Source of the DNA: Elusimicrobiota bacterium
Lineage (GTDB): Bacteria > Elusimicrobiota > Elusimicrobia > UBA1565 > UBA9628
Assembly (NCBI GenBank): GCA_016218545.1
Contig: JACRDQ010000001.1
Span: forward strand, 1-64,000
DNA length: 64,000 bases
Reading direction: 5' to 3'
The position numbers and the translations under genes are program-made. Shown here piece after piece: positions 58,072-64,000 of this stretch. Numbering within the stretch: the stretch's first letter is position 1; every line of letters starts with the position of its first letter. The notes under the pieces are model-generated. The model searched no databases. It saw only the letters and a program-made list of their open reading frames with translations, and was not told the DNA's origin.

Positions 58072-58752
58072 ATGAGAATCTGCGACCTAGTGAACAATCA
58101 AAACGTCGCCACCTGGATTGGATCAATCGCCACGCTCGCGGCCGTCATCATCGCACTGTTTCTCCAAGAAATCAGGTCTTTCTGGGACAAACCAAAACTC
58201 GATGCCACTATCCGCCTGCAACCGCCCGACTGCCACAAGACCACCCTGCGCCGTCTGGATGGCAGTGACGAAACCTTCCCAGCGTATTACATGAGGATAT
58301 GGGTATCGAACAGCGGCTCCCAAATGGCAGAAAAGGCCCAGGTATTCTTTGCGGGGCTGACAAGGCAACAGGATGATGGCTCCTACCGTGCCGTCGAGAC
58401 ATTTCTTCCAATGAATCTCTTGTGGGCGCATGCAAGATGCGTCTACATGGACATCGCGCCCGACATGGGAAAGCACTGCGACCTGGGTCACATAGATATT
58501 CCTAGCGCGCACGCCGGGCCTGCCGATCGCCTATACGGCAAACCTCAGGCGCACTTATTCCTCGATCTTGAGGTGTTAGCCAACCAGGGTGGCTTTATCA
58601 TCCCTCCGGGGAAGTATCGACTCGAAATAAAGGTGGCTGCCAACAATGCCACCCCCGTGACTAGGACATTTGAAATGGATCTCACAGGGTCATGGCATGA
58701 TACAGAGAGCGATATGTTTTCAAAAGGCATTCACCTCAGGGCAATCGCCTGA
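58072..58752 (+). CDS. Cassette 14: membrane-anchored protein of unknown function
   Basis: 226 residues; AGGAGAG site before the ATG. One N-terminal membrane helix (about 13-31), then a beta-rich soluble domain (YYMRIWVSNSGSQMAEKAQVFF) resembling a small Ig-like or CARDB fold. Unknown role. Confidence 0.55.
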   Translation: MRICDLVNNQNVATWIGSIATLAAVIIALFLQEIRSFWDKPKLDATIRLQPPDCHKTTLRRLDGSDETFPAYYMRIWVSNSGSQMAEKAQVFFAGLTRQQDDGSYRAVETFLPMNLLWAHARCVYMDIAPDMGKHCDLGHIDIPSAHAGPADRLYGKPQAHLFLDLEVLANQGGFIIPPGKYRLEIKVAANNATPVTRTFEMDLTGSWHDTESDMFSKGIHLRAIA

Positions 58753-58754
58753 GC

Positions 58755-58865
58755 GGCTAACAAAGGATTGAGCGGACGGGCGCATAGAGGGAACGGCATG
58801 GAAAACTGGGCAACGAACCCCCGGCGGCCGCTTGGTAGCGCCCGCCGCTCATCCTGCCGTTGAAG
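58755..58865 (+). repeat. attC 14 (middle class, 111 bp, R' disrupted by IS)
   Basis: R'' GGCTAAC; arms AGGATTGAGCGG and CCGCTCATCCT. Only GTT of R' remains before the IS left end; the sequence beyond the IS resumes with GTTGACG. Confidence 0.8.
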
Positions 58866-60703
58866 CTGTAGAAAAACCCATTCCGTCGACGGAAGTTCCC
58901 TTCCCGGTCGGCAAAAGAAGCGCTAGAATGAGGCCGTTCTCTCACGGAGGCCTCCAATGCCCCGCTACAAGCCCGCCGATTACGCGCAAGGCCAACTCAT
59001 CGCGATCCAGTTCGAGCGCCAGATCCTGCCCGGCTCGTTCGAATACACCCTGAACTACGTCGTGGACAACAAGCTGGACTTCACGGCGCTCGACGACAGG
59101 CGGACCAACGACGACGGGGGCGCTCCCGCCTACGACCCCCGGGTGATGCTGAAGATCGTGCTCTACGCCTACAGCCGCGGGATCATCTCGAGCCGGGAGA
59201 TCGCGACGGCCTGCCAGGAGAACGTGGTCATGATGGCGCTGTCGGCCAACTCGCGGCCGCACTTCACGACCATCGCGCAGTTCGTCCGGGAGCTGGGGGA
59301 CGCGACGCTGATACTCTTCGCGAACGTGCTCATGTACTGCAACGAGCTTGGGCTGATCGGCAAGGAGATGTTCGCCATCGACGGGTGCAAGATCTCGTCG
59401 AACGCCTCGAAGGAGTGGAGCGGGACGCGGGAGGACTTCGAGAAGCGCAAGGCCAAGTTCAAGGAGGGGATCGAGCGGCTGGTGCGCAGGCATCGGGAGC
59501 TGGACCAGGGCGGCAAGGACGAGGACGACTCGACGCCCGGCAGGCGCAAGCGCGAGGAGAAAGCCATCGAGAGACTTGAGGCCAAGGTGTCCAAGATCGA
59601 GGAGTGGCTCCGGGAGAACCCCGAGGACAGGAAGGGGACGACCGGGAATCCCGTGAAGAGTTCGATGACGGACTCGGACTCGGCCAAGATGGTGTCGAGC
59701 CACGGCGTCATCCAGGGCTACAACGGGTTGGCGGCGGTGGACGCCAAGCGCCAGGTGATCGTCGCCGCGGAGGCTTTCGGAAAGGGCAACGACGCCGAGC
59801 TCCTCGAACCGATGGTCCAGCAGGTGAAGGACGCGTTCCAGGCCCTGGGTGAGGAAGATATTTATAGGAAAGCGAAGGTCGTCGCGGACACCGGGTTCCA
59901 CACGGAAGGCAGCGTGAAGATGCTCTTTGAGCGCCAGATCGACGCCTACGTGCCGGACAAGAACTTTCGCAAGAGAAATCCGGCGTTCACGACGGCCGAG
60001 CGGCACAGGAGCTACAAGGCGCTGTCCGGGCGGACAGGGCACGGGAAGCGCTATTTTGGGGCAGACGACTTCACCTTCAATCCGGCCAATGGGAAGCTCG
60101 TCTGCCCGGCGGGCAAGGAGCTCTACCTCAAAGACCGCAACTTCAAGACGGCCAAGGGCTACCACGGCATCAACTACATGGCGAAGAAGACGGATTGCCG
60201 CGCATGCGCGCTTCGGGCGCAATGTCTCAGGAAGCCCGGCACGCCGGCCCGGCAGGTGCACAAGCCCGACCGGCTGGGACATCCGCAGGCGCAGGAGAGC
60301 TTCACGTCGAAGATGATCAAAAAGATCGACAGCGAGGCGGGCCGATTCCTTTACAGTCTCCGGATGGAGATCGTCGAGCCTGTTTTCGCCAATGTCCGCT
60401 GCATGCTGGGCTTGGACCGGTTCACGCTGCGAGGAAGCCCCAAGGTGAACGTCCAATGGCGGCTCTACGCAGTTGTCCACAATATCCACAAGATCGGCAG
60501 ATACGGCTGGGCGGGAGCCGGATAGGACCGACGGGGAGTTTAGGCTGACTCGGACGGAGGAAAGGAACGACAAAAGGATTGAAAGCCAGGTAGAACCGGG
60601 ATAGAATGGATGGAAGGGCGGCGGCAGCAAGCCGGGCCGCCCGAGGAAAGGCCCGCTGCGGCGAGGCGGGGAGTCGTTAAGAAACAGGTTTTTCTACAAC
60701 TTC
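58862..60703 (+). mobile_element. IS1182-family insertion sequence
   Basis: About 1.84 kb bounded by 17-bp inverted repeats: GAAGCTGTAGAAAAACC (58862-58878) and its complement at 60687-60703, 16 of 17 matching. GTT flanks both ends, a likely short target duplication. It carries one intact transposase gene; the 161 bp between the transposase stop and the right repeat hold no gene but contain a GC-rich hairpin. Confidence 0.85.
58957..60525 (+). CDS. IS1182-family transposase
   Basis: 522 residues. DDE acidic residues are placed in FAIDGCKISSNASKEW, VVADTGFHTEGS and RMEIVEPVFANV. A charged coiled coil (about 160-230) and a Cys-rich patch CRACALRAQC fit IS1182. The frame is complete, so the element may be active. 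Confidence 0.88.
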   Translation: MPRYKPADYAQGQLIAIQFERQILPGSFEYTLNYVVDNKLDFTALDDRRTNDDGGAPAYDPRVMLKIVLYAYSRGIISSREIATACQENVVMMALSANSRPHFTTIAQFVRELGDATLILFANVLMYCNELGLIGKEMFAIDGCKISSNASKEWSGTREDFEKRKAKFKEGIERLVRRHRELDQGGKDEDDSTPGRRKREEKAIERLEAKVSKIEEWLRENPEDRKGTTGNPVKSSMTDSDSAKMVSSHGVIQGYNGLAAVDAKRQVIVAAEAFGKGNDAELLEPMVQQVKDAFQALGEEDIYRKAKVVADTGFHTEGSVKMLFERQIDAYVPDKNFRKRNPAFTTAERHRSYKALSGRTGHGKRYFGADDFTFNPANGKLVCPAGKELYLKDRNFKTAKGYHGINYMAKKTDCRACALRAQCLRKPGTPARQVHKPDRLGHPQAQESFTSKMIKKIDSEAGRFLYSLRMEIVEPVFANVRCMLGLDRFTLRGSPKVNVQWRLYAVVHNIHKIGRYGWAGAG

Positions 60704-60791
60704 GTTGACGCAGATATTCCACGGCGATCAAGCCTGGATGGTTCATCCCAAGGAAGCGTGTGGCGGGCGGGCCCCGGAGCCTGTTTCGCGG

Positions 60792-60797
60792 TATAAT
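60792..60797 (+). promoter_or_regulatory. -10 box TATAAT, leaderless start at 60804
   Basis: TATAAT ends 6 nt before the ATG at 60804. Confidence 0.5.
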
Positions 60798-60803
60798 GTC
60801 TCC

Positions 60804-61457
60804 ATGAGCTTCAAAGGCGGGCTCGAGGCTTGCTGCCCGAACGGCTGTCCTCCGTTCGACACCGAGGTCTGGAGCTTCATCCGCGGCGACCGGGACCCGG
60901 AGCTGCGCGAGACGATCATGGCCAGGGAGTGCAACCTGCTCCTCTGCCCGTCCTGCGACAAGCCCTTCTACGCCGAGGCGCCCTACGTCTATTTCGAGCC
61001 CGCGGCCGAGCTCCTAGCCTTCGTTTTCCCGGAATCCTACGCCGGCCGCAAGGACTACTGGCTCGGGAAGATGAGGGATGATTTCTCCCAGATGCGCGAC
61101 GCCCTCGGCGCCGGCATGACGGCCGCCGTCGAACCCGAGGTCTTCTTCGGCGTGGAAGGGCTGGCGGAGCTCCTCGCGGCCGAGGATTTCCGCGGGGCTG
61201 AGACCGAGGTCATGGAGGCCGTGGCCAAGGAGCTGGGCCTGGGCCTCTATCAGGTCAGCCCGTCGTTCGCACGCCGGCAGAAGGTCCCGCGCTCCCTGCC
61301 CAGCAGCAACCCCCGCGCCGCGGACCGCGACAGCGTCATCGAGGGCCTCAAGAAGCTCCTCAAGGCCAACGCCAGCCTGTCGTCCTTCAAGGCCTTCCTC
61401 AAGACGCTCGAGAAGCCGGGCGCGGCCATGCCGCCCTCGGCCCAGCGTCAGTCCTGA
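60804..61457 (+). CDS. CpXC domain protein
   Basis: 217 residues. The N-terminal half has a CCPNGCPPF and LLLCPSCDKPFYAE pair, the zinc-ribbon-like CpXC domain; the C-terminal half is helical (VIEGLKKLLKANASLSSFKAF). Function unknown. ATG chosen because of the TATAAT box 6 nt upstream; a longer N-terminus is not credible. It overlaps the convergent TPR gene by 10 bp. Confidence 0.75.
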   Translation: MSFKGGLEACCPNGCPPFDTEVWSFIRGDRDPELRETIMARECNLLLCPSCDKPFYAEAPYVYFEPAAELLAFVFPESYAGRKDYWLGKMRDDFSQMRDALGAGMTAAVEPEVFFGVEGLAELLAAEDFRGAETEVMEAVAKELGLGLYQVSPSFARRQKVPRSLPSSNPRAADRDSVIEGLKKLLKANASLSSFKAFLKTLEKPGAAMPPSAQRQS

Positions 61458-62689
61458 AGGGGCGGGATGGGGCCCGGCTCGCCGCGCTTGTAGGGCCTGC
61501 GCGCCCCGGCCTGGGCCAGGCTCCGCAGTTTCCAGTGGTCCGGCTCGTGCGAGGCGAGGCTGTAGCTCGTGAGCGCCTCCTTCCTCATGCCGAGCTCGTC
61601 CATGAGCTGGCCGGAGCGGATGAGGCCCCAGACGGCCCAGCGGCTGAGGCGGTCGTTGAAGTGCACGAGGGAGGCCTCCTTGAAGCTCTCGAGCGCCTCC
61701 GTCTTCTTGCCGAGCGCCCAGAGCCCCGTGGCCAGCATGACGCGGCCCTTGGCCTTGTCGAGGCCGCGGTACTGCCCCGAGGCCACCCGGTCCAGGTAGG
61801 CGCGGGACTCGGAGACGACCTTCCTGTAGTCGCCGTTCTCGTAGAGGGAGATGATGTAGGCCGAGTGCAGCATGGGGCTGTCCGGGTAGTCCTTGCGCAG
61901 GCCCGCCATGATGGACACGGCCCGGGCCGTGTCGCGGGAGCCGAACTTGTCCTCGGTGTAGATCTCCACGAGGATGAGCTTGGCCGCGGTGGCGGAGTAC
62001 CTGCCTTTCTCCGCCGCGAGCTTGAGGTGCTCGATGCCGCGGAGGCGGTTGCCCCCGAAGAGGAACTTCGTGAGGATCTTGACCACGTGGGAGTAGACGT
62101 CGGTGTAGTATTCGTACATGCCGATGCCCAGATGGGCGTCGTGGAGGTCCGGGTCGGCCTTGGCCGCCTTGCGGACGTACTTGATGGCGTCGCGTCCGTG
62201 GAAGTAGGCGTCGAGCCACTCCCTGCGCGTGCACTCCAGGCGCGAGAGCACGCCCAGGGCCGCGCCCATGGCCATGAGGGCCTCGGGGTCCTTCGGATGG
62301 GCGTCGAGCCAGGCCTTGGCCACCTTCTCCGTGCGCTTCACCTGCTCCGTGAAGGGCTTGATGAGGGACTGGTCCGTCTGCTCCGTGTCGTAGAGGTAGC
62401 GCATGAGGGTGACCACGGAGACCGCCAGGTATCCGTAGGGATGCTCCGGGTTGAGCTCCATGACCCTCTTCGTGTCCCGGTCCGCGGCGTCGAAGTCCAT
62501 GCGGAAGATGTCGTCGAGCGACTGGAGCAGGGCGCGCTCCATCTCCGGAGAGACCCCGCTCGAGGCGACCGGCGCCTTCTTCGCCTTCTTGGCCTTGCTC
62601 GCGGCCCATGCGGGCGCGGCCGTCCCCGCGGCGGCCAAGAGGCCGCACAGGAGCAGGGCTCCCCAGGATCTCTTCGTCATCATCGTCAT
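61448..62689 (-). CDS. Secreted TPR-repeat protein
   Basis: 413 residues; signal peptide (ending AWAAS) followed by a Lys/Ala-rich stretch, then TPR-type helices (DFDAADRDTKRVMELNPEHPYG, GLWALGKKTEALESFKEASL). Likely a periplasmic scaffold. The start overlaps the upstream radical SAM stop (ATGA), so they form an operon. Alternative start at 62695. Confidence 0.65.
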   Translation of the reverse strand: MTMMTKRSWGALLLCGLLAAAGTAAPAWAASKAKKAKKAPVASSGVSPEMERALLQSLDDIFRMDFDAADRDTKRVMELNPEHPYGYLAVSVVTLMRYLYDTEQTDQSLIKPFTEQVKRTEKVAKAWLDAHPKDPEALMAMGAALGVLSRLECTRREWLDAYFHGRDAIKYVRKAAKADPDLHDAHLGIGMYEYYTDVYSHVVKILTKFLFGGNRLRGIEHLKLAAEKGRYSATAAKLILVEIYTEDKFGSRDTARAVSIMAGLRKDYPDSPMLHSAYIISLYENGDYRKVVSESRAYLDRVASGQYRGLDKAKGRVMLATGLWALGKKTEALESFKEASLVHFNDRLSRWAVWGLIRSGQLMDELGMRKEALTSYSLASHEPDHWKLRSLAQAGARRPYKRGEPGPIPPLQD

Positions 62690-63936
62690 CCCCATATGCC
62701 TGGTATCCTCGTTCCGTCGTTCGGGCAGCGGCCCGAGGCCGAGATCCTGTTCTCCAGGACCAGGTAGCCCTGCCGCCGCACCATGACCTGCCTGCACTTC
62801 GGACAATACGTGTGCTCCCCCGGGTGGCCCGGCGCGTTGCCGACGTAGACGTAGCGCAGGCCCTCCCTCATGGCCAGGTCGCGCGCCAGCGTCAGGGTCG
62901 CGACGGGCGTGGGGGGGATGTTCTGGACCTTGTACTGCGGTTGGAAGCGCGAGAAGAAGAGCGGGGTGTCGGGCCCCAGGTTCGCCCGGACCCAGGCCGC
63001 GAGGGCCTTGAGCTGGGCCGGGTCGTCGTTCAAGGTGGGGACCACGAGGTTCACCACCTCGGTGAGGACCTTGTGGCGTCTCAACTCGGAGAGGGTGCGC
63101 AGGACGAACCTGAGCTCGCCTCCGACCATGCGGCGGTAGAACCCCTCGTCGAAGCCCTTGAGGTCCACCTTCACCACGTCGAAGAGGGGGGCCAGCTCCG
63201 CCAGGGGCTTGGGGTTGATGTAGCCCGCCGTGACCATGACGTTGCGCAGACCCGCCTTCTTGGCCAGGGCCGCGATGTCCCGCACGTATTCGTAGAAGAC
63301 CGCGGGCTCGGAGTAGGTGTAGGCGATGGAGCGGCAGCGCGTGGCCAGGGCGGCCTTGACGACCTCCTCGGGAGCGAGGGTCGCGGTCTCGTCGGCCAGG
63401 ACCTGCGCCTGGGCCCGGCCGCCGGAGACGGCCAGGATGCGCAGTTCCCTGGGGACCATGGTCTTGCCCGAGGCCTCCTCCGGGTGCGCCTGGGAGATCT
63501 CCCAGTTCTGGCAGAAGCTGCAGCGGAGGTTGCAGCCCGCGGCCGCCAGGGAGTAGATGAGGGAGCCCGGGAGGAGGTGGAAGACGGGCTTCTTCTCGAT
63601 GGGGTCGAGGTGCACGGACACCGGGTGGCCGTAGACCATGGTCACGAGCCTTCCCGCGGAGTTCATGCGGACCTTGCAGATGCCGCGGCTGCCCTCGGGC
63701 AGGAAGCAGCCGAAGGGGCAGAGCTCGCACTGCACCCCATGGCAGGCCGTCTTCCAGAACGCGGCCTCGCGCACGTGGGGGTTGTCCGCCGGGATGAGGT
63801 CGGAGAAGGTGCGGGGAGGCCGGTGCGTGGACGCGAGCCGCGCCGCCCACGCCGCCGTCCCGGCCGCGGCCACGCCGGCCGCGGCTGCCATGGTCTTTCC
63901 GAAGAGCTGGCGCCGCGTGATGAAAGGCTCTTCCAT
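62686..63936 (-). CDS. AmmeMemoRadiSam-system radical SAM protein, Tat-exported
   Basis: 416 residues. Radical SAM motif CNLRCSFCQNW near residue 130. The AmmeMemoRadiSam-type pattern includes the N-terminal CxxCPFGC element (CELCPFGCFLPEG) and the C-terminal CPKCRQVMVRR. A twin-arginine signal (TRRQLFGK, then an Ala-rich helix) precedes it, which is unusual for an oxygen-sensitive radical SAM enzyme. The start at 63936 was chosen over 63981 because it gives a clean Tat signal. Product unknown. Ends in ATGA overlap with the TPR gene. Confidence 0.8.
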   Translation of the reverse strand: MEEPFITRRQLFGKTMAAAAGVAAAGTAAWAARLASTHRPPRTFSDLIPADNPHVREAAFWKTACHGVQCELCPFGCFLPEGSRGICKVRMNSAGRLVTMVYGHPVSVHLDPIEKKPVFHLLPGSLIYSLAAAGCNLRCSFCQNWEISQAHPEEASGKTMVPRELRILAVSGGRAQAQVLADETATLAPEEVVKAALATRCRSIAYTYSEPAVFYEYVRDIAALAKKAGLRNVMVTAGYINPKPLAELAPLFDVVKVDLKGFDEGFYRRMVGGELRFVLRTLSELRRHKVLTEVVNLVVPTLNDDPAQLKALAAWVRANLGPDTPLFFSRFQPQYKVQNIPPTPVATLTLARDLAMREGLRYVYVGNAPGHPGEHTYCPKCRQVMVRRQGYLVLENRISASGRCPNDGTRIPGIWG

Positions 63937-64000
63937 AGGCGGTGGCGGAGATGGTACCAAAACTCCCGGGCCCCTGCCCACCCGGCTTGAGGGATTACAT

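Larger units (their letters stand above)
48288..58865 (+). mobile_element. Chromosomal integron: intI, attI and 14 cassettes
   Basis: An integrase gene, a candidate attI and 14 attC sites that close 14 cassettes. All attCs lie in one orientation, each with R'' (xYYYAAC-type) first and R' (GTTRRRY-type) last, and 13 of 14 cassettes have a plus-strand ORF ending close to or inside R''. Cassette DNA appears lower in GC than the flanks by eye. The 230 bp before intI hold no gene I can support. The last attC is cut by an IS. Confidence 0.95.

Noticed and set aside
50028..58865. Repeated 75-125 bp units mistaken for a CRISPR array
   Set aside because: Units are attC sites with R''/R' ends and are 0.4-1 kb apart with genes between them; no short repeats with uniform spacers and no cas genes.
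60526..60686. A gene in the IS right-end region
   Set aside because: No ORF with signal; only a GC-rich hairpin and short repeats.
1..64000. tRNA, rRNA or riboswitch genes
   Set aside because: I scanned intergenic regions by eye and saw no cloverleaf or conserved RNA; a covariance search (tRNAscan-SE, Infernal) would settle this.

Overview
The window is about 64 kb of high-GC bacterial chromosome. Gene content points to a diderm: PorV-like and Omp85-like barrels, many lipoproteins, FlgD-like sorting tails and a Tat-exported radical SAM protein. A 1373-residue acyl-CoA dehydratase activase fusion suggests anaerobic metabolism. The abundance of secreted TPR proteins, and of proteins with a signal peptide, an Ala/Pro-rich linker and then a membrane domain, resembles uncultured Elusimicrobiota. 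That assignment is an inference from general resemblance; no rRNA gene is present.

Layout: 1-48 kb is host chromosome. It holds a truncated fibronectin-type surface protein and PorV-like protein; a phospholipase D-like protein; proC; the activase fusion; murB; an OGG-type glycosylase; an ankyrin-caspase protein beside carB-carA; asnS; an M48-type membrane protease; glyS; an arsR unit with a tiny Cys-rich protein; a histidine kinase; an ECF sigma/anti-sigma operon; a response regulator; sthA; a membrane polyferredoxin; a membrane-embedded spermidine-synthase-like protein; an Omp85-like barrel; and an FkbM methyltransferase. Most operon-head genes here have a TANNNT -10 box ending only 5-7 nt before the start codon, so leaderless transcription is predicted. 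Genes inside operons use Shine-Dalgarno sites or ATGA overlaps.

48.3-58.9 kb is a chromosomal integron: an intI gene with an unusual N-terminal extension, a candidate attI, then 14 gene cassettes, all in one orientation and each closed by an attC site (three main attC classes plus one variant). The integrase points the same way as the cassettes, unlike classical integrons. Cassettes encode two related RelE/HigB-type toxin-antitoxin pairs carrying their own promoter and operator, a NucS-like endonuclease, small membrane proteins, zinc-ribbon proteins and unknowns. They look less GC-rich than the host.

58.9-60.7 kb is an IS1182-family insertion sequence sitting in the R' box of the last attC. 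60.8-64 kb returns to host genes: a CpXC protein, a TPR protein and a radical SAM protein.

Main points for follow-up: the integron and its integrase, the leaderless-promoter pattern, a +1 frameshift extension of glyS ending on the next start codon, a duplicated carB 3' end flanking the caspase gene, and an 81-bp miniature element inside a cassette.
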